Source of the DNA: Bradyrhizobium sp. Arg816
Lineage (GTDB): Bacteria > Pseudomonadota > Alphaproteobacteria > Rhizobiales > Xanthobacteraceae
Direction: 5' to 3'
Length of the DNA: 64,000 nucleotides
NCBI RefSeq assembly: GCF_029989365.1
Contig: NZ_JAPRAQ010000007.1
Span: 62,001 to 126,000 of the forward strand
In this document: in pieces, positions 18,989 to 28,116 of the stretch
How positions within the stretch are numbered: the stretch's first letter is position 1
How the letters are laid out: every line of letters begins with the position of its first letter
Notes under the pieces: generated by a model
Databases searched by the model: none
What the model saw: the letters and a program-made list of their open reading frames with translations, nothing else
What the model was told of the DNA's origin: nothing
Program-made: the position numbers and the translations under genes

Positions 18989-19894
18989 CTACACGTTGAT
19001 CTCGCCGGCGGCCCGCACAATCGCTGCAATGGCTGCCTTGGCTGCCGGCGACGAGGTTCTCCCTCGTAAACGCACGATGCCCGTGCTCGACGGCGGCGAC
19101 AGCCAGCCCTGCACGACAAGCCGAACGAGCGCCCCGGATTCCAGCTCCTCCCATACCGCCGCGTCCGTCGCAGCCAGAACGGTATCCGTGGTGAGCGCGA
19201 CGGTCTTGAGCAAGCCGTAATTGTCGCACTCGAGCGCAATGGTGGCCTGCTGGCCCTCAGGCAGACCCAGCAGGGCGGCCAGTTCAACCGCTGCGCGGCT
19301 CAGCAGCGTAGGTGCCGCAAGACCGTACGCCCAGACTTCCTGCGGCGTATGCTCACGCCCAGCCAGCGGATGGCCTGCCCGCACATACAGGTTGCCCGGT
19401 TGCCCGCCGATCAGCTGGATGTCCAGCGCGGCCTCCCTGGGCATGTCGCTCACATCGGCGGCAAAGAACTCAATGTTCTCGGTACGCAGGCTCTCCAGCA
19501 ATTGCACCGAGTTGCCGACCTCCATGCGCAGCGCCACCTGCGGGTGCTGGCGGCGCAGCGCCACGAGCGCGCGTGGCATCAGGGTGGCCGTCAACAGCGG
19601 CCCGACACCGAAGGCCACGTCGCCGAGCTGGCTGTCGCGGTAAAGATCCACGTCGCGCTGCAGGCAACGTGCCTCGAACAGCAGCTTGCGCGCCCGCTCG
19701 ATGACGAATTCGCCCGCCGGGGTGGGGCGGACATCACCAACGTCGCGGTCGAACAGGCGAATACCCAGGTCGCTCTCGATCGCCTGGATACTGCGGCTGA
19801 AGGCCGGCTGGCTTCGGTGGACGGCTTCGGCGGCGCGGGCGAAGTGCAGGGTGTCGGCAAGGGCGACGACGTGGCTCAGACGGTGCAAATCCAT
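18989..19894 (-). CDS. LysR family transcriptional regulator
   Basis: A 301-residue LysR-type regulator. The N-terminal winged helix (1-60) reads MDLHRLSHVVALADTLHFARAAEAVHRSQPAFSRSIQAIESDLGIRLFDR. A linker helix and a periplasmic-binding-like effector domain (about 90-300) follow. It diverges from the sterol desaturase-type gene, the classic arrangement for a LysR regulator and its target. ATG 19894 fits the family start; the open frame further upstream runs into the shared promoter. The ligand is unknown. Confidence 0.9.
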   Translation of the reverse strand: MDLHRLSHVVALADTLHFARAAEAVHRSQPAFSRSIQAIESDLGIRLFDRDVGDVRPTPAGEFVIERARKLLFEARCLQRDVDLYRDSQLGDVAFGVGPLLTATLMPRALVALRRQHPQVALRMEVGNSVQLLESLRTENIEFFAADVSDMPREAALDIQLIGGQPGNLYVRAGHPLAGREHTPQEVWAYGLAAPTLLSRAAVELAALLGLPEGQQATIALECDNYGLLKTVALTTDTVLAATDAAVWEELESGALVRLVVQGWLSPPSSTGIVRLRGRTSSPAAKAAIAAIVRAAGEINV

Positions 19895-20005
19895 GTGTTG
19901 CGCTCCATGCATCAAGATGATGAGAACTATGCATTGGACGCATGTTGATTGCACTCCTAAAAATCGTCTCACGATAAAAACACGTGAGCGAGAGGAGACA
20001 CCCAC
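19895..20005. promoter_or_regulatory. divergent LysR / hydroxylase promoter region
   Basis: The 111-bp gap is AT-richer than the flanking genes (TGATGAGAACTATGCATTGG, then AAAAATCGTCTCACGATAAAAACACGTGAGCG). CTCACGATAAAAACACGTGAG has inverted ends CTCACG/CGTGAG (about 19968-19988) and could bind a regulator. It is a candidate, not a proven LysR box. Confidence 0.45.
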
Positions 20006-20902
20006 ATGAGCTCGCAACTGCAATACCTGCTAATCGGCGCCTGCATTCTGGGCTTTGCCGCCATGGAGTTTATCACTCGGCGGTATCAGACCACCGTACG
20101 AGACCACGCGACAGCCAACGACACCTGGCTGGAAGTGCTGATGTTCGTCAGCCTGATCGCCATCACCCAGCCCATCGCACTCCTGGGCAGCAACGCGCTG
20201 TGCAACTGGCTCATCCCCGCTCAGCACAACGCCTGGGCCAATTTGCCGTGGTGGGCCATGGCCGGCCTGCTGCTGATCGGCGATGACCTCACGCAGTATC
20301 TCTGGCACCGCGCCTCGCACTCGCCGCTGCTATGGCCGCTGCACCGCGCGCATCACAGCGCGGCCTACATGAGCGTGCGCATTACCTACCGCAACAACTT
20401 CTTCTACTACCTGATGATGCCGGGCCTGTGGATCGGCGGCGTGGCGGTGTATCTCGGTTTCGGTCCGGTCTATGCGGCGTACCTGGTGATCAAGCTGGCG
20501 GTCATCCTGGGCGCGCACTGCGCCTGGGCGTGGGACGCGCCGTTGTACCGCATCCGCGCGCTGCATCCGCTGATGTGGGTGCTGGAGCGCACCATCTCCA
20601 CGCCGGCCACGCACCAGGCGCACCACGCTCTCACCAACGAAGATGGCATCGGCCACTACAAGGGCAACTTCGGCAACCTGCTGTTCTTCTGGGACGTGCT
20701 GTTCGGCACCGCGCATATCACGCGCAAATATCCGGCCAAGGTCGGCCTGCAGGACGACATCCTGTTTGGCCCGGAGCGCTGGACGACGCAGATGTTCTAC
20801 CCGCTGGTCCATTCCAAGCGCGAGCATTCGGCGCTGCGCCCCGGCGGCTATGGCTTCACCGAAGCCGACCTAAAGACCGAAGCTAAACGGGAGGCAGCCT
20901 GA
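20006..20902 (+). CDS. sterol desaturase / fatty acid hydroxylase family protein
   Basis: A 298-residue integral membrane di-iron enzyme. The three His boxes are visible: HRASH (101-105), HRAHH (113-117) and HQAHH (about 205), with further His ligands nearby (HCAWAWD, HYKGNFGN). About four membrane segments flank them. The family hydroxylates or desaturates lipid C-H bonds; the substrate is unknown. GAGAGGAG precedes the ATG. It is probably controlled by the divergent LysR protein. Both genes favour CTG/GGC codons strongly and may have been acquired together. Confidence 0.88.
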   Translation: MSSQLQYLLIGACILGFAAMEFITRRYQTTVRDHATANDTWLEVLMFVSLIAITQPIALLGSNALCNWLIPAQHNAWANLPWWAMAGLLLIGDDLTQYLWHRASHSPLLWPLHRAHHSAAYMSVRITYRNNFFYYLMMPGLWIGGVAVYLGFGPVYAAYLVIKLAVILGAHCAWAWDAPLYRIRALHPLMWVLERTISTPATHQAHHALTNEDGIGHYKGNFGNLLFFWDVLFGTAHITRKYPAKVGLQDDILFGPERWTTQMFYPLVHSKREHSALRPGGYGFTEADLKTEAKREAA

Positions 20903-20989
20903 ACGACCGAGCCAGGTTCGACTTGCCCCCGTGGGTAGCGCATTCGAGGCACTGCAGCAGGCGTTCGCGGTGCCTCGGAAGGAGCCGAA

Positions 20990-21109
20990 ATGCGACACCA
21001 TCTGGCCCGCGAGCGGCCTCTTGACTACGCCGAGGTGACCCGAATGGAAACTATCATGCTTGCGGCTGGGTGGAGCGCCGCGTTGGTATTGGTTGGGAGA
21101 AGGCGATGA
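20990..21109 (+). CDS. very small protein coupled to the Bfd gene
   Basis: A 39-residue frame, MRHHLARERPLDYAEVTRME followed by a hydrophobic stretch TIMLAAGWSAALVLVGRRR. GGAAGGAG lies 6 nt before ATG 20990, and its TGA overlaps the ATG of the Bfd-like gene (ATGA). Its translation probably feeds the downstream gene; it may be a leader peptide or a one-helix membrane protein. Confidence 0.4.
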   Translation: MRHHLARERPLDYAEVTRMETIMLAAGWSAALVLVGRRR

Positions 21110-21303
21110 TTGTCTGTTCTTGCAACGTGTTCAGCGACCATCAGGTGCGGTCAGTGGTCGCAAAAGAGGAGCGACGGCCTCGTATGAGCGAGGTGTATGC
21201 CTGCCTCGGATGCAGCGCCCAGTGCGGCCGCTGCACTCACGCCATCAAGCGGATCATGGATGAAAGACCCCGCTCCGTTCATGCGGACGCAAGCGTGCAC
21301 TAA
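21106..21303 (+). CDS. bfd: bacterioferritin-associated ferredoxin-like [2Fe-2S] protein
   Basis: A 65-residue protein with the Bfd cluster motif: C-x-C near the N-terminus (MIVCSCNVFSDHQ) and C-x2-C in CLGCSAQCGRC. Bfd proteins pass electrons to bacterioferritin to release stored iron, or act as small NirB/BFD-like electron carriers. No bacterioferritin gene is adjacent, so the partner is uncertain. Overlap with the preceding short frame suggests translational coupling. Confidence 0.75.
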   Translation: MIVCSCNVFSDHQVRSVVAKEERRPRMSEVYACLGCSAQCGRCTHAIKRIMDERPRSVHADASVH

Positions 21304-21320
21304 CCTGGAGTTGATACATC

Positions 21321-22766
21321 ATGAACGTGCCTGTCAATTTCCGCTCGATCGCCATTGCCACTGAATTTCAGTCCTGCTTTGACAAGCAGCGTGCGGCCTA
21401 TCTGGCGGCGCCGGAGCCGTCCTACGCTCAGCGCAAGGCCGATTTGAAAGCGCTCGCTCAGCTCCTGAAGGACAACAAGGACGAGTTGGTCGCGGCGATC
21501 AACGCCGACTACGGCAACCGGTCTGAATTCGAGACCCTGTTCGCCGAATACTTCGTCGTCCTCGAAACGATCGCCGATGCCGCCAAAAATTTGAAGAAGT
21601 GGATGAAGCCGCAGCGCAGACACGTCGATTTCATGTCCTATCCGCTCGCGCGCAATCGTGTCATCCCGCAGCCGCTCGGCGTCGTCGGGGTCATCGTTCC
21701 CTGGAATTTTCCGCTCAATCTCAGCTTCTGTCCGCTCGCAGCGATTCTGGCGGCCGGCAATCGGGCGATGGTCAAGATGTCGGAAAACTCAAAGGCGCTC
21801 GCCCAGGCTCTGATGCGCGTTTCGCCGAAGTATTTTCCGATCGAGAAGCTTGCCTTTTTCGAGGATGGCGGCGGACGAGGACCGGGATTCTCATCATTGC
21901 CCTTCGACCATCTACTGTTCACGGGATCCGGTGCTACCGGTCGCTCGGTCATGGCCAACGCGGCCCGCAACCTCACCCCTGTCACGCTTGAACTGGGCGG
22001 CAAGGCACCTGCGATTGTTGGGCCTGACTTCCCGGTCAAAACAGCGGCGGAGCGCATTCTCTGGGTGAAGATGTTCAATGCCGGTCAGATCTGTACGAAT
22101 GTCGACTACATGTTTCTGCCCAAGGGAAGTGAGGACGAGTTCGTCCGCCATTGCCGTCGACTGTTTGCCGACCGCTTCCCTGATATCAACGGCCAGGACT
22201 ACACGTCGATCATCGATGAACGGTCTTTCGCGCGGCTGCAGGCGACGCTGGAGGATGCCCGCACAAAGGGCGCAGTCCTGATAAATCTTGCGGAACAGCA
22301 GGAGCCAGACGCGAAGCGTCGCAAATTTGCGCCGCATCTCGTGCTAAATCCGACCGAAGACATGATTGTCATGCAGCGCGAGATCTTTGGTCCGATCTTG
22401 CCGATCAAGACCTATGCAGATCGGCAGGAGGTCGCCGATTATATCAATAGTCACGACCGCCCGTTGGCAATCTATCCATTCACTCACAATGCCGAGCTGC
22501 GCGACTTCTACATCTCGCGGGTCATGTCGGGTGGCGTATCGGTCAATGAAGCTCTGCTGCACGTCGGCCAGCACGACCTGCCATTCGGTGGGGTCGGGGC
22601 GAGCGGCATGGGCCATTACCACGCGCGCGAGGGGTTCAACACCTTTTCAAAATTGCGCCCGATCTTCTACCAAGGCCCTCTCTCGCCGATCCAAATGCTA
22701 TTTCAGCCGCCCTACTCCGGCCGCCCAATGAGCATCTTGCGGACGATGATCAAGTGGAAGACGTGA
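21321..22766 (+). CDS. calB: coniferyl aldehyde dehydrogenase-like enzyme
   Basis: A 481-residue NAD(P)-dependent aldehyde dehydrogenase. The oxyanion Asn/NAD block VPWNFPLNLSF is at 126-136, the general-base Glu in ELGGKAP at about 224 and the nucleophile in GQICTN at Cys258. The family hallmark EIFGPILP and the short C-terminus (PIFYQGPLSPIQMLFQPPY) match the coniferyl aldehyde dehydrogenase subgroup better than general ALDHs. It would oxidise aromatic or long-chain aldehydes to acids. It is followed after 69 bp by an SDR, so the pair may act in one oxidation route. Confidence 0.82.
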   Translation: MNVPVNFRSIAIATEFQSCFDKQRAAYLAAPEPSYAQRKADLKALAQLLKDNKDELVAAINADYGNRSEFETLFAEYFVVLETIADAAKNLKKWMKPQRRHVDFMSYPLARNRVIPQPLGVVGVIVPWNFPLNLSFCPLAAILAAGNRAMVKMSENSKALAQALMRVSPKYFPIEKLAFFEDGGGRGPGFSSLPFDHLLFTGSGATGRSVMANAARNLTPVTLELGGKAPAIVGPDFPVKTAAERILWVKMFNAGQICTNVDYMFLPKGSEDEFVRHCRRLFADRFPDINGQDYTSIIDERSFARLQATLEDARTKGAVLINLAEQQEPDAKRRKFAPHLVLNPTEDMIVMQREIFGPILPIKTYADRQEVADYINSHDRPLAIYPFTHNAELRDFYISRVMSGGVSVNEALLHVGQHDLPFGGVGASGMGHYHAREGFNTFSKLRPIFYQGPLSPIQMLFQPPYSGRPMSILRTMIKWKT

Positions 22767-22835
22767 TGTGCGCGCTTGATCCTCCTAACCAATTGGCTGC
22801 GGCCCGGCTTCATTCTCATTCGCGCGGAGACCATC

Positions 22836-23516
22836 ATGAAGGGTAAAGTCGTTGTTATCACCGGCGCGCTGGGCGCGCTGGGCAAGGTGGTCGCCGAGGA
22901 AGCACATTCGCGGGGCGCGCGCGTCGCGGGCATCGATCATGCGGCGCCGCAGTTCGCGGCAACCGCCGAGCGGATCGAACTCGGCGGCGTTGACTTGACC
23001 GACGCCGCCCAGGCGAAAAAGGCGGTCGATGCCGCGGCGACGCATTTCGGCGCAATCGATGCGCTGATCAATATTGCCGGCGGGTTTACCTTCGAGACCA
23101 TTGCCGACGGCGATCCCAAAGCCTGGCAGCGCATGTACGCTCTCAATGTCGAGACGGCGCTGAACGCTACCCGCGCCGCGATCCCGCATCTTCTCAATTC
23201 GCACGCAGCCCGCATCGTCAATATCGGCACGATGGGCGCACTGCAGGCCAGCTCCGGCATGGGTCCTTATGCGGCGTCGAAGGCCGGCGTGCACAAGCTG
23301 ACAGAGTCACTCGCTGCCGAATTGAAAGGCAAGATCACAGTGAACGCAGTGCTGCCCTCGATCATCGATACCGCGGCAAACCGCGCCAGCATGCCGCAGG
23401 CCGATCCCGCCAAATGGGTCGCGCCGGAGGAACTCGCCGATGTTATCCTTTTCCTGGCAAGCGACGCCGCCAGTGCCGTCACCGGCGCGCTACTGCCGGT
23501 CAACGGACGGGTTTGA
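22836..23516 (+). CDS. SDR family oxidoreductase
   Basis: A 226-residue short-chain dehydrogenase. The Rossmann motif VVITGALGALGKVVAEEA is at residues 6-23, NIAGG follows strand 4, and the catalytic Tyr-Lys lie in YAASK. The usual Gly of TGxxxGxG is partly replaced (TGALGALG). ATG 22836 is chosen because the residues upstream are not conserved. It probably reduces or oxidises an alcohol/ketone linked to the preceding aldehyde dehydrogenase. Confidence 0.85.
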   Translation: MKGKVVVITGALGALGKVVAEEAHSRGARVAGIDHAAPQFAATAERIELGGVDLTDAAQAKKAVDAAATHFGAIDALINIAGGFTFETIADGDPKAWQRMYALNVETALNATRAAIPHLLNSHAARIVNIGTMGALQASSGMGPYAASKAGVHKLTESLAAELKGKITVNAVLPSIIDTAANRASMPQADPAKWVAPEELADVILFLASDAASAVTGALLPVNGRV

Positions 23517-24710
23517 CGCGTGACAAAAAGTCATTGAAACGTAACGGGGAGCCACGCGAATCCTGGACGCCGCGGTTTGCGGTCATTAGCTCATTCAAGG
23601 GGCGAGCGACCGATCCTCGGCAGGTCCAGATCGCGCCGCTTTGCACGCTATAGGCAAGTATCAACGCGAGCTATGCCTAGCGTCGGCTATTGGGCTGGGC
23701 ACTACATCAACCGCGACGGAGACTGGAGCGTCGCACGCGACGCACTTGGCCGCATCATCCGGTGCGAGACCGAGAAACTAGCACGTTCAGTCGCGCGCTA
23801 TCGTCGTCGTCGTCTCAAGCCGTTGGGAGGCGGAAACGCTAAGCTAGCGCGCTCTGAAAAGCGGTGCGGCAGGGACGGTGCTGTTGGCGCACCGCTTTTT
23901 CGTTGAATTCGAGCGGTTCCGTTGACTCCCACTTAGCTTGGGACGGACGCATTCGATGTCGACCTGCTCGAGCGTGGCTGAGCGAATTGCTAGGCCGGGG
24001 GTCATCACCGTTTCACTGAGGTGAATTGCACTTGTCAGAGGAAGGTCCGCGGAAATGTCCTACCGGCACGGATGGGTCTAACTTGGCGGACGACCGCTTC
24101 AATTCGTCCATCGAATGTTATGATATTTCTGCACTAGCCGGTCTCAAGCAAGCCGGCTTCATTGGAAGCTGAATTCGCGGATTCCTCCATACGACCCATC
24201 ATCTCGAAGCGGCGTCTCCTCGACTGGTGGCGCGACGACGAACTCCAACTGCGCGAGATCCATGATGCTGGATAGCCGAAACCGGACTGGAGAAGATTGA
24301 TGGTACACCACTTTCCTTCGTTGCCGGTGTCCAAGTTTGGGCGAACTGCTCGACCGGCCCAAGGGCTAAGGAGTAGGAGCTGAGCTAATGAAGCTCCCGG
24401 CGGAGACCGTCGATATGAGGCATGCGAACGCCGCTTCGACGTAAAGATTACTAAGCGATCCGGGCCCCTCATCGCCAAGATAATCAATGTAGTCCGGAAG
24501 CAAACCTTCAATTAGTCCGTTTTTGGCGTCGAGGATCGCCCCCATTTCGTCCTCCGTGAAGAAGGGGGAACACTGCCGTCGACTGGGTTGATAAGCCGGC
24601 CTTTTCAAGGGCCGGTACGATGAGATCTGGATGGATGTCTGTCCCGCTTGCAAGTGCCGCGCGTTCATGACGGGCGAGCAGACCGCTGAGGACATCAGTC
24701 AAGAACGTGA
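23517..24710. other. intergenic stretch with one palindromic terminator and no sure gene
   Basis: A 77-residue frame at 23673-23906 (+) (MPSVGYWAGHYINRDGDWSV...) is possible but overlaps the hairpin at 23857-23899. On the minus strand, two frames at 24366-24702 (LLARHERAALASGTDIHPDLIVPALEKAGL and DEMGAILDAKNGLIEGLLPDY) look like pieces of one broken gene that I do not recognise. Confidence 0.4.
23857..23900. terminator. perfect 12-bp hairpin terminator
   Basis: AAAAGCGGTGCG (23857-23868) pairs perfectly with CGCACCGCTTTT (23888-23899) across a 19-nt loop. Oligo-A and oligo-T at the ends allow it to stop transcription on both strands, most likely that of the aldehyde dehydrogenase/SDR operon. 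Confidence 0.65.
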
Positions 24711-25835
24711 CGAGTAACCGTCACCTACGCCGGCTTCTCAAACGAATCGATCCTGCTGGAGGAGCTATACAAGCGCGGTACTGCGCAGCCCCAGATCGCG
24801 CCCGATCTCTATGCCGGCGAGGGCTTACTCATGTTCTGGAGCCACCGACCGGTCGCACCATGGCAGACCGACGCCTGGCTGGCGCAGATGCGGCGGTCGC
24901 TGCGGCCGAACCAATATGCGCGCATGATCGAATGCCGGTGGACGACATCAGAGTCGGCGTTCATCGAAATCCAACTTTGGGACCAGTGCGTCGATCACGG
25001 TCTCCAGCCGGTCCAATCCGATCGTAATCTGCACGTATTCGTCGGCGTCGACGCCTCGCTGAAGCGGGACTCGACCGCGATCGTAGTGGTCACCACCGAC
25101 GGCGAGCGTGTCAGGCTGGTGCGGCATCGCGTGTTTCAGCCGTCACCGGATGCGCCGCTCGACTTCGAGGGCACGATCGAGGCTGAGTTCATCGATCTCT
25201 GCAACAACTTCGCGGTGCAGGAGATTCGGTACGATCCATGGCAGCTTGCCAGCGTCGCACAACGGATGATCAAGCGCGGCGCGCCGATGGTGGAATTTCC
25301 TCAGACGACCAGCAACCTCACCGACGCCAGCTCTAACCTCTACGAGCTGGTCAAGGCCAATAATTTGCAGGCCTATGCCGACGAGCCGCTGCGCACCTCG
25401 ATCTCGCAGGCGATCGCGGTGGAGACGCCGCGGGGATGGCGGATCGCCAAGGAGAAGCAGAAACACAAAATCGATGTTGTTGTCTCGCTCGCGATGGCAA
25501 GCCTCGCCGCGGTGAAGCAGGAGCAGATACCTGGCTGGGGCATCTTCGAGCATTACCGCCGCGCCAGCGAGGCGGCGACAACGCCGCCGCCGGTCGCCGA
25601 TACGGTGCGCATTGCCTGGCCCAAGGAGCAGCAGGTGCCGTCCCATCTCGAAGTCGAGGGCACCTCCTACCTCGTCGAGCTCGATGGCGCCAAGTTCGTA
25701 TTTCGCGTTACTAGAGATCACGCCCGCAAGCTGCTGAAGGGCCCGTTCCCGAACGCCGATCTGATTTCCTGCAACGAGGACATCGCCGCCGATCTAGATC
25801 CGTCTCACGTGCCGAGTATGAGGCCAAGTCTTTAA
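24711..25835 (+). pseudogene. phage large terminase subunit, N-terminal half missing
   Basis: The open frame begins without a start codon just after a TGA and encodes VTYAGFSNESILLEELYKRG, then the C-terminal RNase H-like nuclease of TerL. FVGVDASLKRDSTAIVVV has the catalytic Asp, IRYDPWQLASVAQR the second, and KIDVVVSLAMA the third acidic region. The Walker A/B packaging ATPase that should precede is absent. The first ATG is at 24831. It marks a decayed prophage with the portal remnant at 29.1-30.5 kb. Confidence 0.8.
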
Positions 25836-26880
25836 GCCGGACGAAGCCCTGGGAAGCCGATGGCATATCCCGAAGCACATGGGAGCGTCGTCGTCGTCGT
25901 AGGGCCGGCACTGAGATTGATGCAAGTCCGTGTCCAGCAAAGATAGGGGATTCACTGGTGGGCACGGACTTGCGTCACGTGGTCTTACCACTCCGCAGCA
26001 GGATCGAGCTACCCGCGATCGATTTCAGGAAGTTCGGTATCGTCGCGATCCGCGTGATGCAGGGATCTGATGTCCTGCGGACGTGGACGCGCGGCGCCTG
26101 AAGCGCCCGCGCGGGTCCACCGGTCACAGAATACGGGACAAGTGGGACATGCCGGGAACAATGTCCAACCTTGTCCCAAATGTCCCAGGGCGCGCTCTCT
26201 GGCGCGCGTTGACCAGCGAGACGTTCCGGTTGCCTGGTGCGCGGTATCGACACTAACCCCGGCCTTTGCTGCGACCTTCCTCACGGACAGTGATGGATCT
26301 GACGTCACAGCTGCCTTCGCCGATCGATCGGACGGTGTTCGTTTTTCGGAGCTTCCGGATCTCGAACGCCCATCTCCCGACGGACGTCAGCAACCGTTTT
26401 ATCGCTAGTATTGGTCTGCAGCGCGATCTCCGAGTCATTCGCCTTCGGATCACGCAAGATCGCCTGCTTGATCTGCCATCGGCTCTGCTCAGGTGTCAGG
26501 TGGCGAGACTGTCGCATCAGTCAGAGCGGAGTGGTCTACTTGCGGAAATTCCGCGGAGAGACCGCCATCGATTCGAGCGTGCTGATCGACATCGGCAGCG
26601 GCACGATTGCTGGGACGGTGTTCATTTTCTGCATTGTGCAGATTTTGAACACTCATCTCCGCACGCGGGACGTGCCCGTCTTCAGATTTTTTTTACGATG
26701 CCGCCTTAGCGCATCAGCTCGACCGCGATGGGCAGCGGGAGGCGCCGCCGCTGCCGCAACGGGGCAAAGCGGTTTAGGGCGGCGGCGCCGGGGGCGCGGT
26801 TGCAGTCCGGCCCTCCCGCATCTAACGGCCGCCGGGCCGGTGCCGTTCCTGATCGGAATGCCTATCTTTGAGCGCACCTT
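25836..26880. other. decayed prophage spacer
   Basis: No intact gene over 1 kb. The minus strand keeps a fragment of a helix-turn-helix protein (see 26253-26517). The rest is repetitive-looking short frames. Confidence 0.4.
26253..26517 (-). pseudogene. fragment of a ParB-like/HTH phage protein
   Basis: The frame reads RHLTPEQSRWQIKQAILRDPKANDSEIALQTNTSDKTVADVRREMGV. It matches in pattern the helix-turn-helix of the intact ParB-like protein at 4877-5581 (DKSNRQIAAIVKVDHKTVASVRAKE). No N-terminal ParB domain is found in any frame. Confidence 0.45.
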
Positions 26881-26885
26881 GGCGA

Positions 26886-26970
26886 TTTGCGAAACTTTCT
26901 AAGTTTTGCAAAAAAGTTATGGACGTAGAAAATCAACGCGTTACAGTTTGCGAAACTTATTTGCAAAAGT
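26886..26970. promoter_or_regulatory. putative res (recombination) site
   Basis: TTTGCGAAAC...GTTTTGCAAA (26886-26911) is a near-palindrome with 10-bp arms (one mismatch) and a 7-bp centre. About 35 bp on, TTTGCGAAACTTATTTGCAAAAG (26947-26969) repeats both half-site sequences. Repeated half-sites immediately before a resolvase gene are the normal layout of a res site, and they also allow autoregulation. Confidence 0.6.
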
Positions 26971-26981
26971 GGAGCGCGCAA

Positions 26982-27545
26982 ATGGCTGTCCTCGGCTACG
27001 CCAGAGTTTCAACCCGCGACCAGCATCTCACCGGGCAGATCGAGGCTCTAAAGGAGGCCGGCGCTACCACGATATACCGCGAGAAGGTTAGCGGCGTCCG
27101 AGCAGATCGGCCCCAGCTCGCGAAGCTCATGTTGGCCCTTCAGGCCGGTGACGTCGTCGTGGTGACGAAGTTGGATCGGCTCGGCCGCTCGACCCGTGAG
27201 TTGTTGGACCTGATCGAGCAGATCGGCTCGGCCGGCGCGGCGTTCCGGAGCCTCGGCGACCCGTTGTTTGACACCACGTCGTCGCAGGGCCGGCTTCTCC
27301 TGGCCGTGCTGGCCGCGATCGCGTCGTTTGAGCGCGACCTAATCCGCGAGCGCACCACCGAGGGCCGTAAGCGCGCCATGGCGGAGGGAAAACGGTTTGG
27401 CCGGAAGCCCAAGCTGACCGACTTTCAGCGGAAGGAAGCCCTGAAGCGCCGTGCGGCCGGCGAGACGCTGGCCGAGATCGCTAACACCTACGCGGTCAAC
27501 GTATCGATGATTTCGCGGCTGAGCCGAAAGTCTACGGATCGTTAA
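26982..27545 (+). CDS. resolvase/invertase-type serine recombinase
   Basis: A 187-residue DNA resolvase. The N-terminal catalytic domain starts MAVLGYARVSTRDQHLTGQI with nucleophile Ser10. The arginine motif KLDRLGRSTRELLDLI (about 66-81) and the helix E region SFERDLIRERTTEGRKRAMAEGKRFGRKPKL follow. The C-terminal helix-turn-helix is RKEALKRRAAGETLAEIANTYAVNVSMISRL. It belongs to the Tn3-resolvase/Hin branch and is preceded by a putative res site. After the TAA, the same frame continues for 41 residues with another helix-turn-helix-like segment. Confidence 0.9.
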   Translation: MAVLGYARVSTRDQHLTGQIEALKEAGATTIYREKVSGVRADRPQLAKLMLALQAGDVVVVTKLDRLGRSTRELLDLIEQIGSAGAAFRSLGDPLFDTTSSQGRLLLAVLAAIASFERDLIRERTTEGRKRAMAEGKRFGRKPKLTDFQRKEALKRRAAGETLAEIANTYAVNVSMISRLSRKSTDR

Positions 27546-27569
27546 CAGCGCAACGCCGCTATCGGCCAC

Positions 27570-27671
27570 ATGCTCGCCGCCGGCCAGTCGTGGAGCACGA
27601 TCCAGGCCGCCACGGGCTGCTCGCGAGCGACAATCGCCAAGATAGCCAAGCGCGGTCAGAAGGCCGCATGA
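27570..27671 (+). other. HTH-like continuation after the resolvase stop
   Basis: In the same frame as the resolvase, after its TAA, bases 27546-27671 read RNAAIGHMLAAGQSWSTIQA, then ATGCSRATIAKIAKRGQKAA and a TGA. This is a helix-turn-helix pattern typical of recombinase C-termini. It may be a residue of a longer recombinase whose end was changed by a new stop codon, or a separate 33-residue frame from ATG 27570. Confidence 0.4.
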
Positions 27672-27873
27672 GGCCATACCGCCTTTGCGCGCTCGCGTGG
27701 AGAATGGTCTTTTTGCTGGTTTCCGGGGAACAACAGACTTGGCAACGCGTCTGTTTGGGGCCCCCAGCCGATAGGTTAGCCCCAACCGCTGGAGGAAAAC
27801 TCGCAAAATCTATTGCGATGATCGGACGACGACAGGCATAATTTCCTGGATAGTTTGGACGGACCCGACTGCG

Positions 27874-28116
27874 ATGGAAAAACTTCGAAAAGCAGATCAG
27901 ATCTTGCCTACCCGGGCAGCTGGCTACATCCGCGGTGAGATCACCGCAACTCCATTGGAGTTTGTGAAAGAAATTAGGACGGGACTATTTAACCGCTTGC
28001 GGCATAGACAGATCAGTGACCGCGCTTACGAGCTCTGGGAGCAAGGCGGCCGGCCTATGACGGGGCGCGACCTAGATTTTTGGCTGGCGGCAGAGCGAGA
28101 GATCGATGCGCGATAG
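27874..28116 (+). CDS. DUF2934 domain protein
   Basis: An 80-residue protein. The C-terminal half RQISDRAYELWEQGGRPMTGRDLDFWLAAEREID is the DUF2934 signature (RAYxLWExxGxPxGxDxxxWxxAExE). The N-terminal 45 residues are unusual for the family and may be a separate basic segment. The function is unknown. Two more DUF2934 genes occur at 37621 and 51977 in this window. Confidence 0.75.
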   Translation: MEKLRKADQILPTRAAGYIRGEITATPLEFVKEIRTGLFNRLRHRQISDRAYELWEQGGRPMTGRDLDFWLAAEREIDAR

